DNA of 64,000 nt, taken from Cichorium intybus (lineage: Eukaryota > Streptophyta > Magnoliopsida > Asterales > Asteraceae). Positions 54,861 through 64,000 of the stretch are shown here, piece after piece. The stretch covers positions 63,295,382 through 63,359,381 of the forward strand of contig CM042016.1 of NCBI GenBank assembly GCA_023525715.1, in the 5' to 3' direction. The first letter of the stretch is position 1. Each line of letters starts with the position of its first letter. The translations under genes and the position numbers were made by a program. The notes beneath the pieces were generated by a model, which was not told the DNA's origin, made no database searches, and worked only from the letters and a program-made list of their open reading frames with translations.

Positions 54861-56378
54861 AAAAAAACTTGTAACTTTCAAACTTTCTTTAGTTGACATC
54901 TAAAATAGAGTTTTGTTTAGTTTGATTATTCCTTAATAAATTAATTACCCATAAAATTATTTTACTTAAGGCTAGAATCCATATTTCGCTTTTGGTGGTG
55001 AAGAGGTATGCCGTAGTCACCCCCAGAAGTTATTTAGGTAGGCAATACTCCTTTGCCAACTTCAATCTCTATGAAGCTTCTAGATCTTTTGGGATTCATT
55101 GAATCTGATCAATGGCATGTTTAATCCCATCATGCTCATCCTCTCTCTCGTGACGGGTATGCCGCGGATCACGAGTTTGGATGGTAAATCGACCACGAAG
55201 ACCCACGTGACACCCGGCCCATGATTCATGAGTTATCGCGAGTATCACATCATTTTGGCCGAGTCCAATCTGACGCGTTGGCTATAGCACTTCCCATGCC
55301 GGAAGGGCCCGGTTAAATGTGTGGTTCTTTGTGGGTAGCATGAGATTCACATTTTCATAAAACGGGATTTCGTTTTGTTAAGTTAAAACATTTTAACTTC
55401 TTTTGGCAAAATGGTCTCTTAAACTTTTAAAATCCGTCTTACAATTGCCAATAATTTTAAAACATGTTAACAACTTTTAACAATCTAGTTTTGCATATAT
55501 CATTCTTGTTAAAACACTTTAACCTTTTAATTGGCAAAAAATGGTCAATTTAAACATTTAAAACCAGTTTGAAATCCCAATTTACTTTTTGAAAAATTCT
55601 ATTAACTTTTAATAATTTTTCTTACTTGTGTATTTTCAGTAATACTTTTATCTTGAAACACTGTCCTATCAAACCCTTTCGGTAACTCCACTCGATAAAA
55701 TGTGACAGGCGGTGAGGGTGGTAAGCAATGAATGCTATTTAAAAACCGACCTCATTAGGAATCAAAGAGACCTCCTTCAACCTTCTACACATTTAGAGTA
55801 GGTGAGCCTAGTCATGGTCTGACCAATGTTTTTATTTTAAGTTATACATATAGATACAATTCTAATATATATATCATTTAAAATTTTAAGTATTCTTTGA
55901 AAATTATGTTTAACTATTAATTCTATTAAACACGCAAGGATGCAGTGTTAATAATTAATTTAAACAATCATCCATTAAATTTTGAAGCATTTTAAACTTT
56001 GTGTTTAGCTATTAATCCTATTGAGCATGCAAGCATTCTATGTCAATGATTAATCTAAACAATCATACAATATTAAAAGCACCATTTTATAACAAGAAAT
56101 CTGATTTCATAAAAATAAAACATCACGCCCGCCGCGACGTGCAACACGAGAACACGCGACGCGGTAATCAAAAGAAACCGATCATGCCAAGAACGACGCG
56201 GCGCGGAACACTAGGAAACGCGACACGGCAAAACCCTAATGATCGTAACTTTAGAGAAGACCGCGACGCGACCATTCAAGGACCGCGGCGCGGACGTCGA
56301 CAGATTCGATAATTCAAAGAAAAAAAAACGATTTTTAACAATTTTAATCGAATCAAAACAGTACAAAATCATGATAAA
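54861..56378 (-). other. C2 5' leader (untranslated)
   Basis: Non-coding stretch between PBS and gag, about 1.5 kb, unusually long. It contains a GC-richer block (55130-55330) and the CG-rich motif cluster at 56126-56296. Open frames there are short and compositional. Confidence 0.55.
56126..56296. repeat. Cluster of CGCGACGCGG-type motifs in the C2 leader
   Basis: About seven motifs in 170 bp: GCCGCGACG, CGCGACGCGG, CGACGCGGCGCGG, ACGCGACACGG, CCGCGACGCG and CCGCGGCGCGG, spaced roughly 20-40 bp. The surroundings are AT-rich. Confidence 0.75.
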
Positions 56379-56393
56379 GTGGCTCTGATACCA
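56379..56393 (-). other. C2 primer-binding site (initiator Met tRNA)
   Basis: Minus strand TGGTATCAGAGCCAC, one base inside the LTR end CCAACA. Confidence 0.92.
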
Positions 56394-56394
56394 C

Positions 56395-57036
56395 TGTTGG
56401 AATACGATAGCATAAAAACACCGCAGCGGAAACAGAAATCAAAATCGTATTCAACCAGGATCACAGAATCATGCACACTTTTGTAACTGTAAAATTAAGA
56501 GGGTTCAAAAATACCTTTTAGATCTCAGATCTGATCTTGTTAGGATGACGAGAGCCCAAAGTAGAACTCCTCTAATGTAATCGCACCCAAGACAACGATC
56601 CAGCACCCGTTGATGTAGTATATACCTTTGCTTGAAGTTTTAGCAAGTAATACCTAGGGTTTTGAAAGAAATCGGCCGTATACCGAGGGGTGGGAGGAGG
56701 GTGACGAAAATTAGGGTTTTGGCAGCACTTACAACTCAGATCTAGGGTTGTATTTATAGTGCTCCTCATCTTTATCCCCTCCCTTGTGGATATTTCACTT
56801 TGGTCCTTTATCCTTATTAAGTTTCTAATTAATATACCTTTACTTTGGTATATTAATAAACTTAACAATTAAGTTTCTAATTAATATACCTTTACTTTGA
56901 TATATTAATAAACTTGACCCCTCAAGTTTATTTTCGATCTCTTTTAGCCAAATCGTCTCTTGCGTGTAACCCAAAAGGACCCTACTATTTATAGTAATAT
57001 TACCAACTTGTTATAACGATGGGCATTTAACCAACA
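56395..57036 (-). repeat. C2 5' LTR (642 bp)
   Basis: TGTTGGAATACGATAGC to GGGCATTTAACCAACA (plus strand). Differs from 43888-44530 at only a handful of positions. Minus-strand TATA near 56754-56764. Confidence 0.92.
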
Positions 57037-57218
57037 TTGTGGGAATAAATAAATAGTGGATCGATAGATTCAAATAAACGGAATAAGTAACAAGATCAAA
57101 ATATGAAGAATAACAGCCGAATGATTATATTGCAACTCTCAAGAACAATTCAAAGAGAACTATTCTGTATGAGAGGCATGCACTTATTTACAAAAACGTT
57201 AACCCTAATTAGGGTACG
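57037..57218. other. Short unassigned segment between C2 and G2
   Basis: Minus strand ends TTTATTTATTCCCACAA, next to C2. It could be the LTR end of C1 (a CA end followed, if C2 is removed, by GGTATCAAAGC), interrupted by G2 at 57219. It cannot be proved without the outer sequence. Confidence 0.35.
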
Positions 57219-58346
57219 TGACATCGCAGCGGTCGTCGTGCGGTCAAAAATAAGAGAAACCTAACACACACACTAGCACAGTGGTAGTCAGGGTCGATCC
57301 GCAGGAGCTACGTAGTCAGACCAGATGACAGATTACCAATTATAGTGTCACGCTATAGTCGGAGGACTTCAGTTTCCAAACCCTTGCCACTAAAACTTAG
57401 AAAATGCTAAACTAAACAATCCCAAAACAAGCATAGACTAAGCTAAGCTTCAAACCAAACCTAGTTACTTTCTGAAATCAGAAGTGCATCTCTAATTCAG
57501 AAGTAAACAAAGGCATCCAACAATCCAAATATAAACCAAAACAAGGCATGGACTAAACCAAGAACTAAGGTCCAATGGGATAGTCAATGGCTAAAGTTCA
57601 AACCTAAAAGACTAACCTAATTGGCTACTGAAATCAGCGAGGGAAAACAGTCCAACAAGGTCAAATCAAACATCCAAACACAACACAAGCATGCAAAACC
57701 AATAACAATCATCAAAACACTGAAAAACAAAGATTACTTGTAGCCAAAGGCTTCTCATTAACCGAAAACGAATTCCAATGATCCAATACAGTCACCAATA
57801 CTTAAAAACAGTAAACTAAAGTGCTCAAGGCCAGTGGTTGTCACTCCCAAAGACCCTAGCCACTATTGCTAACTAAAACTAAAATGAAATTAAATTCTAA
57901 AACATAAAATACCAATTGAGAGGTTGCTGATGCTTAATCACGGAGTCAAAGAGCCTTCAGGTCGTTTTTCCACCGGGTCTTTGCTAGGGTTTTCGGCTGT
58001 AAATGGCTCTATTTATAGTTGCAATTTTCCCGCAGCCGCGCCGCGCAATTAAATAAACCGCGGCGCGCGTAAGACTTTATCCCCGTTTCTTCGGACTTTG
58101 AATTTTGTTCCATCGCCTTGTATCCGCGTCGCGCCTTCTTGATTCCCGCGGCGCGCGTACGTATTTTCCTGATTTTATCTTCTTCTCCAAACTTCCTCTA
58201 ATTTGTATGCTTTTGGTCCCTGTTTACATTATTTTCCAAACAAGTACCGGCACGAAAAGTGTGAATACCACGATATATATGATATAATTTCACTAAGAAT
58301 AGGGCTCAACAACGACTAAAATATGTAATATCACTAGGCGTTGTGA
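57219..58346 (-). repeat. G2 3' LTR (1128 bp)
   Basis: Minus strand TCACAACGCCTAGTGATAT to CGACCGCTGCGATGTCA, closest to the E1 LTR. Confidence 0.9.
58009..58160 (-). promoter_or_regulatory. G2 LTR promoter: TATA and CG-rich motifs
   Basis: Minus-strand CTATAAATAG at 58009-58018. Upstream GCGCGGCGCGGC (about 58035), CGCGCCGCGG (58058), GCGCGACGCGG (58125) and CGCGCCGCGGG (58147). Order and spacing are as in E1. Confidence 0.7.
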
Positions 58347-59647
58347 AACACCCCACACTTGTGCCTTGCTTGTCCCCAAGCAAGAGAGTTTTTTTAATAA
58401 ATTCTAACTAAGAGTCAAACAATTTTTGACTGTGTTCAGTTTCAAAGCTTATTGCCTCAAGAGTTAGAGTGAAATAGTTCGCGAGAACCTAATCAGAATG
58501 TTCTTTGGAATTCATGGCTTTCTAGAGTACCCTAGATTACGAATTTTCTGTCCACAATGAAGTGTACTTACTCATTCAGATTCTAAAGGCCATTAAGGAA
58601 TTATCCATGACTTTCGATGTTGTCCGTGTAACGAGGTTTCAGAAATACCATCCCAAACTAGACGATCTTAGGTGGTAAGGTGCATAAGTGCCTCTTCGAG
58701 GCCACCCTTTTCGGACCTACCGGCTCGAACAACAAAGGCCACAGATTGACATTTCCTTCCTAAATTCCAATCCTAAAACAATCCAATTGTCTAACTCCTA
58801 AAACTCAACTTGTTTGACTAACTAATAGCACGATCACAACTAAAGAGTATCTCTTGAAAAATACTAATGCTATCACAATCACAAACCATTTGTTTTAAAA
58901 TTACAATTTAGTAAAAATTTTGAAAAAGTTGCTAAAAATTTTAAAATTGGTCTTTTTCTGCAAAAATTTCAAAAATTACTCTTTTGACCGTCCACACCCC
59001 ACACTTAAAACCGTACAATGTCCTCGTTGTACAAAAAAATATTTTAGAACAAGGGAGAAAGAGTTACCCCTTTGGACGGTAGACTGCTTGGTTGGTATTC
59101 GGTATCACAGGTACAAATTCGAACAAAAAGTGTCATTGATTTCGCATCTGGAGTTGTGGCGCAACAGTGAACACGCCGGTGGTCAAGACAAGTGGAGGGG
59201 GCACGGTGACCCCACACTTGTCTGAGACAACTCCTCCACAATTTGGTATAACATGCATGACTCAACAAAACATTAAAAGCAAACAAAAAGATAATTACAC
59301 AATAAGCAAAATGTATGTGTTGCGGATGACCGCGGCGCGTGATGGAAGGACGCGCGTCGCGGTAATTTCGTGAGTTGAAATCAACGTCGAATGGGAAAAG
59401 ACCGCGGCGCGCGCTATAATGGTGTCGTGGCATGGTAATTTCAACAGATTACTCTAATTTCAAAAACTCACAAGAAACAATTCAACACGCAAACCATTAC
59501 TGTTTTATTAATATCTAATGCCTGCAGGAGGCTTATTGTCCTAAACAACATCTAAAAAAAAATCTTTAAACTAATCCTATCAAAAAAATATGCAAATCAA
59601 AAGAATGTACTAAAAAATGTTCAAAAATAATTACACCCCTTTTCTTT
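58347..59647 (-). other. G2 3' non-coding region and PPT
   Basis: PPT on the minus strand AAGTGTGGGGTGTT at about 58348-58361. Collinear with E1 1620-2656. CG motifs at 59326-59415 (CCGCGGCGCG, ACGCGCGTCGCGG, CCGCGGCGCGCG). No gene. Confidence 0.7.
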
Positions 59648-60955
59648 TCAACTATGTGCAGTGTCGTCCTCTTCATCTTCCTCTTCCTCCGGATCTTCTT
59701 CCATAGGCTCCTCTTCTTCCTCTTTAATCGTCGGCTGGGGTCTCGGTGGGACACATTTGGTTTTCGCCATGAGTGTAATCATATAGTCAGCTAGCCAGAG
59801 GAGTTGCATTTTTGTATTCTCCGTTCTTTTCTCAATCTCACGTGCTGCAGCCGACTGGATCTGGTGTTCCCGCATGTGGGCCTGCAAGGCTCTTTGAACT
59901 GTCTTCACTTCATCGGCCAAGTATCGCGACTCCATGGTGGCCGGGGAAAGCCCTCGGGGTAAACTGACAGTCACCCGCGGTCGCTTTTTGGAAGTTGAAG
60001 GCTCGGTCCTCAGCACCAGAAATGGCGATCGCTCAGCTGCTGTGATCCCATCATCAACATAGATCACATCTCGGGAGATGGTGGTCGGCCGACTGAATGG
60101 AACTGGCTGAACAAGTGTTAGTCCATGGGTGGTATGCTCGGATAGCAACCCGTAGGACTGGGCCAGTCTCATTACATAATGTCCCCCACCGAGAGCAATT
60201 TGCTTCAATGGTTCGTCTGTGATCTGCTTGAAGTAGTCAGCCACAAAGTACGGAATGTTGCACGTCTGGAGCATCCGCGTCAAACTCCACATGAGATGTA
60301 GCTCACGTGGTAAGACCCGGTCCTCGTCCGCACTAAGCCAGATCATAGTCGATATCAACCGATGCATCATCCGATGCGCTGGTAGATGCATCAGCCCCTC
60401 GCATACAGTATTCTCGTGATACCGCGTGGATGATATGGTACTCCAATAGTCAGCAGGAGAGAAAGAATCATCAGCATCATAATTAGCACGTCGGTGGAAG
60501 GTGTCGAATCCCGGTGCCTTCAATTCTTCCTCAGTATACAGCCCGATATGATAACCAAATTCCCATAGACTGCAGCTTCGGCTGTGATTACCCAACCGAA
60601 ACTGCGTCATTTCTTCAGTGTCCATCCCCAGCGGCTGATTATCAAAGTGGTAGCTTGCAAGAAATTGCAAAAGCACCTCCCGATAAATAGGTTCTTCCAT
60701 GTGAACCGCGTTTTCAATGGCCCGACATGTGTAAATAAGCTCGCCATTATCGTAGCCCCCTTGGACCAACCAATCTTGCAAATGATCCATGATTCCCGAT
60801 TCCTTGGTCAACTCCCAGTTGACCGGCTGGGCGGGAAGGATTCTTTTGTGTTGCTGCACCGATCGGTGATTGTAGAAGCTATAAGCTTGTGTTCTTCCAA
60901 CTCCTGTAGCCAAGGAGTTCCAGTCAATTGATTATGAACTTGCGGAAGAAGACAT
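59648..60955 (-). pseudogene. G2 env-like / Athila ORF-1-type protein, near intact
   Basis: ATG at 60955 follows TTTCTGTAG, an acceptor-like site; the eighth codon is TAA (60934-60932) and the frame then stays open for 421 codons to a stop at 59648. Blocks: REVLLQFLASYHF, EMTQFRLGNHSRSCSLWEFG, HIGLYTEEELKAPG, RMMHRLISTMIWLSA, GGHYVMRLAQSYGLL, then a heptad-rich segment (VKTVQRALQAHMREHQIQ) and a Glu/Asp-rich tail. No signal peptide or clear membrane segment is seen, so a classical envelope is doubtful. A single premature stop is the only defect visible. Confidence 0.78.
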
Positions 60956-61599
60956 CGTGCCTACAGAAATCACAAAATTGAAAATTACTACACTGTTTTG
61001 TCGTTCGACGCGGCGCGCTCGTAACATTCCGCGACGCGTCATATGAGAATTCATAACCCGCGTCGTGGAATGTACAGCCCGCGGCGTGGCGAACGATTTC
61101 AGCCACAAAAATCGAGCATTCTATCCAATTCAATCCCATTAACTCTAATCTAACTATTGGGTTTCATGCAGTACGGTACTATCAACCTAATTTGACTATC
61201 AATTGCATCAGATGACTACAACATTGTGAATTACAGCATCATTTATGCAAGTTCAAGACTTGATTGAGTGAGAGGCTTTTACCGCGGTGAAAAGAATCAC
61301 GATTTACGAAAATTGATTATACGCAGATGTGGGATTTTGGATAGCTTTCAAAGACTCTGTTTAAGTGATTAACTTTAATTTCAAATGAAGATAAGGCCGC
61401 GGCGCGGGAAGCTTCTATCCGCGTCGCGTATAAAAATCTGATTTTAAATGTAATCGCGAAACTCAATACACACGGCGCGGATCCTAAGATCCCGCATCGC
61501 GGTATTGCAAAATTACCAAAATGACCCCACACTTGCCTTTTACTCACCGTGATTAAAATGGATGTGATTCATTACTATGCAAATGTACAAATGATGACC
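60956..61599 (-). other. G2 leader between hairpin and env-like ORF
   Basis: Non-coding. CG motifs at 61009-61090 (ACGCGGCGCGC, CCGCGACGCG, CCGCGTCGTGG, CCCGCGGCGTGG) and 61392-61500 (GGCCGCGGCGCGGG, CCGCGTCGCG, CACGGCGCGG). TTTCTGTAG just before the ATG is a candidate splice acceptor; donor-like GCGGTAAAAG (about 61281-61290, minus). Confidence 0.5.
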
Positions 61600-61640
61600 G
61601 GGTTGCCTCCCGACAAGCGCTAAGTTTAACGTCTTCAGCC
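61600..61640 (-). other. Conserved hairpin motif (G2 copy)
   Basis: Minus strand GACGTTAAACTTAGCGCTTG, then TCGGGAGGCAACCCGG, about 20 bp after the integrase stop. Compensating change at the stem end (CGGGAGGCAACCCG) supports base pairing. Confidence 0.8.
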
Positions 61641-61659
61641 AGACGTACACTTACCTGAT

Positions 61660-62840
61660 TTATGCAGTATACATTCGAACATCTACCACGAATTCGACTG
61701 TCTCCACCTCCAGTTTCTGAAACGTTCCCGCCACGACATAAGGTTTGAGCCTATGTCCATTGACTTTAAATGGTTGACCACCTTTCAAGTCCTGAATCTC
61801 TACTGCGTCATAGTCTGTGATGTTGACCACCGCATAAGGGCCATTCCATTTACTCCTGAGCTTCCCGGGAAACATTTTCAATCGCGAGTTGTACAACCAC
61901 ACTTTCTTTCCTACCTCAAAGGTTTTCAAGCGGAGCTTGGCATCGTGATACCGTTTCATTTTTGACTTGTATGTGGCCGCACTTTCATATGCTTCGTCTC
62001 CTACCTCCTCTAATTCCGACAACTGAGTTTCCTTTCCTTTCCTGCTTCCGTGTAGTCCATGTTGACTTGTTTGATTGCCCATAAGGCACGATTGGGAAGC
62101 TCAACCAGGAGATGACAGCCTTTTCCATAAACCAACCGATATGGAGTTGTTTCAATCGGTGTCTTGTAAGCAGTGCGGTATGCCCAAAGCGCATCATCCA
62201 ACCGAAGTGACCAATCCTTTCTATCAATCTTGACAGTCTTTTGCAGGATTTCCTTTATTTGCCTATTAGATACTTCCACTTGGCCACTCGTCTGAGGATG
62301 GTAGGGTGTTGCAATCCGATGATTTACTCCATAGTGCTTTAGCAATCTTCCAAATTTAAAATTCTTGAAGTGGGACCCTCCATCACTAATGATTACTCGC
62401 GGAACTTCATGCATAGTGAAAATGTTTTTCTTCACAAATCTACACACCACATGGTGGTCATTCGTACGGGTTGCCTCTGCTTCGATCCATTTAGACACAT
62501 AATCCACTGCTACTAGAATGTAGACATAACCATGTGACGTAGGAAATGGACCCATGAAGTCAATTCCCCAGACATTGAAAATGTCCACTACCAAGATTGG
62601 ATTTAAGGGCATCTGATCCTTTTTTGATATGTTCCCTAACTGCTGGCAATTGAGGCATTCCTTAGCAGTTTGATGTGTGTCTCTAAAAATTGTTGGCCAA
62701 TATAATCCAGCTTCGAGAACCTTGTATCCTGTCTTTTTACCACTAAAATGCCCTCCACATGCTGATGCATGGCAATGCTCCAATACCTCACCGATTTCAC
62801 TATCAGGCACACATCGCTGAATTATTTGATCCTCTCCCAC
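61660..62840 (-). pseudogene. G2 integrase (Ty3/gypsy), one frameshift
   Basis: Zinc-binding HCHASACGGHF...CLNCQQLG, core GIDFMGPFPTS (Asp), VIISDGGSHFKNF (Asp), YHPQTSGQVEVSNRQIK (Glu), WAYRTAYKTPIETTPYRLVY, then after a frame change near 62040 the C-terminal QLSELEEVGDEAYESAATYK, FPGKLRSKWNGPY and FKVNGHRLKPY. Stop at 61660. All three acidic catalytic residues are present. The frameshift would truncate the tail. Integrase inserts the cDNA; it is the last pol domain before the hairpin. Confidence 0.9.
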
Positions 62841-64000
62841 TTTGAAAAGGTCAGGGTCATCCTATATAAATCTTTTTGCATATGTGCGGAACTGCTTTTG
62901 TCTTTGTTTTTTCCAATCTGTCGGTATTGCTCCTGTAGCCAAGAAATTCACATAGTTCGCGTACCAAGGAGCTCCAGTAAGCTCCAGCAGCTACTCATCC
63001 GGGAAGGAATCCTTAATTCCTGCTTCCAATCCTTCAGCTGGAAATCGAGAAAGATGGTCTGCCATGACATTCTCTGCTCCCTTCTTGTCTTTAATCTCCA
63101 CATCGAATTCTTGCAAAAGAAGTATCCATCTAGTCAATCTAGGTTTACACTCCTTCTTAGCGAGTAAGTGTCTAACGACACTATGATTGGTATAAACTAC
63201 TACCTTGGACCCCCAAATGTATTATCGAAACTTGCCTAGTGAAAATACTACGTCAAGTAATTCTTTTTCAGTAGTTGTATAATTTAATTGAGCTTCAGAA
63301 AAAGTTTTACTAGCATAACAAATGACTACAGGTTTCCGATCAATTTTCTGACCTAATACTGCACCAGCAGCATAGTCACTGGCATCACACATTATTTCAA
63401 ACGGTTGAGTCCAATCAGGCGGTTTCAGGATAGGAGCCTCAACCAATTTATTTTTGAGGATATTGAATGCTTTTACACATTCATCATCAAAAATGAATGG
63501 TGCACCTTTCAAGAGAAGACCGCAGAGGGGTTTGGAGATGGTACTAAAGTCTTTGATAAACCTACGATAGAAACCCACGTGTCCTAGGAATGATCTAACC
63601 CCTTTCACTGATGTTAGGGGTGGCAATATGGATATGACCTTGACTTTAGCATGATCAACCACGAACCCTCTCTTAGAGACTACGTGACCTAACACTATCC
63701 CTTCTTTGACCATGAAGTGGCTTAATTTTTTCCCAGGAAAGCACCAAATTGGATTCGACACATCTTTCCAACACTTTCTCCAATTGTCCCAAGCAGGCTT
63801 CGAACGTCGGTCCAAAAATTGAAAAAGTCATCCATGAAGATTTCTAATGCATCACCAATCATATCAGAAAAGATCGCCATCATGCATCATTGAAATGTAG
63901 CAGGCGCATTACACAAACCGAATGACATTCTGCGAAAAGCAAAGGTGCCATAAGGACACGTGAATGTTGTCTTTGCCTGATCCTCTGGGTGGATTGCAAT
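62841..64000 (-). pseudogene. G2 reverse transcriptase and RNase H (Ty3/gypsy), partial
   Basis: Enters from beyond 64000 with TTFTCPYGTFAFRRMSFGLC, NAPATFQ, a stop, then LEIFMDDFF (the active-site block, FMDD in place of the common YMDD/YVDD). A frame change follows near 63815, then KEGIVLGHVVSKRGFVVDHA, SFLGHVGFYRRFIKDFS, PFEIMCDASDYAAGAVLGQK and FSEAQLNYTTTEKELLDVVF (RNase H). Towards 62841 the frame is broken, with ADHLSRFPAE at the RNase H end. The catalytic Asp pair is present, but stop and frameshift inactivate it. Confidence 0.88.

Larger units (their letters stand above)
43888..57036 (-). mobile_element. C2: Ty1/copia element with both LTRs, split by C3
   Basis: Minus strand: 5' LTR 57036-56395, PBS 56393-56379, leader, gag 54860-53933, C3 insertion, degraded pol 48150-46215, 3' region, PPT, 3' LTR 44530-43888. 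LTRs look nearly identical, so insertion is recent relative to the coding decay, or gene conversion occurred. No matching TSD: left flank ATACC, right flank TTGTG. RT type differs from C1 (YTQTQGIDYEENFSPV), Tork-like in style. Confidence 0.8.
57219..64000 (-). mobile_element. G2: Athila-like Ty3/gypsy element, 3' two thirds
   Basis: Minus strand from the window edge: RT/RNase H, integrase, hairpin, leader, env-like ORF, 3' region, PPT, 3' LTR 58346-57219. The 5' LTR and gag lie beyond 64000, so no TSD can be checked (3' flank on the minus strand CGTAC). It is the only member of the E family here that has pol. Its coding frames are nearly continuous. Confidence 0.9.

Noticed and set aside
56040..56312. 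90-codon Arg-rich plus-strand ORF
   Set aside because: Arg codons come from the CGCGACGCGG motifs. It is antisense to the C2 leader.

Overview
This window is plant nuclear DNA (most likely a eudicot; I cannot name the species) and consists almost entirely of nested LTR retrotransposons. I found no intact host gene, tRNA, rRNA or CRISPR array. The evidence is Ty1/copia and Ty3/gypsy protein domains, LTRs with TG...CA ends, primer-binding sites (PBS) for initiator-Met and Asp tRNAs, polypurine tracts (PPT) and 5-bp target-site duplications (TSD). Nearly all coding regions are decayed. The longest open frame is the 829-codon gag of element C3.

Layout. (1) E1, 1-3774, plus strand: 3' part of a non-autonomous Athila-like gypsy derivative, inserted in the RNase H region of copia element C1. 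(2) C1, minus strand, is the oldest host. Its pieces are 3775-7892, 39226-40277, 42634-43887 and perhaps 57037-57218. (3) G1, 7893-39225, minus strand, is a gypsy element inside C1 (TSD TCGAG). It has gag (36012-37667), a damaged protease (35434-35993), integrase (29591-30893) and two LTRs. Its reverse transcriptase is replaced by a block made of copia fragment C4 (34067-35433) and Athila-like fragment E3 (30894-34066). (4) E2, 8112-26309, plus strand, sits in the 3' LTR of G1 (TSD AAGTG). (5) L1, 9123-21038, minus strand, sits in the 5' LTR of E2 (TSD AAGCT). It is LARD-like: about 3.1-kb LTRs around 3.5 kb of non-coding DNA. (6) T1, 16621-18720, minus strand, sits in one LTR of L1 (TSD ATCAT). 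It is a composite TRIM-like element carrying a fragment of a pollen-type LRR receptor kinase gene. C1 > G1 > E2 > L1 > T1 is therefore a five-level nest. (7) A 2.36-kb solo LTR, 40278-42633 (TSD ATCTT), lies in C1 gag. (8) C2, 43888-57036, minus strand, is a copia element with two near-identical LTRs, interrupted by C3 (48151-53927, plus strand). C3 begins with a 421-bp-arm palindrome and ends with a 1.34-kb LTR. (9) G2, 57219-64000 and beyond, minus strand, is the more complete Athila-like relative of E1-E3, with RT/RNase H, integrase, an env-like ORF and a 3' LTR.

How the parts relate. G2 shows the autonomous plan of the Athila-like family: pol, a conserved GGGAGGCAACCC hairpin, a leader with splice-like signals, an env-like ORF and the LTR. 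E1 and E2 keep the hairpin, env-like region and LTR but no pol; an acidic ORF lies upstream of the hairpin, so they would need enzymes in trans. L1 and T1 have no retroelement coding capacity. C3 keeps gag but no pol, and its palindrome could make hairpin RNA. The most unusual items are the C3 palindrome, the T1 gene capture, CG-rich CGCGACGCGG-type motifs shared by unrelated LTR families, and a conserved leader palindrome shared by L1 and the solo LTR.
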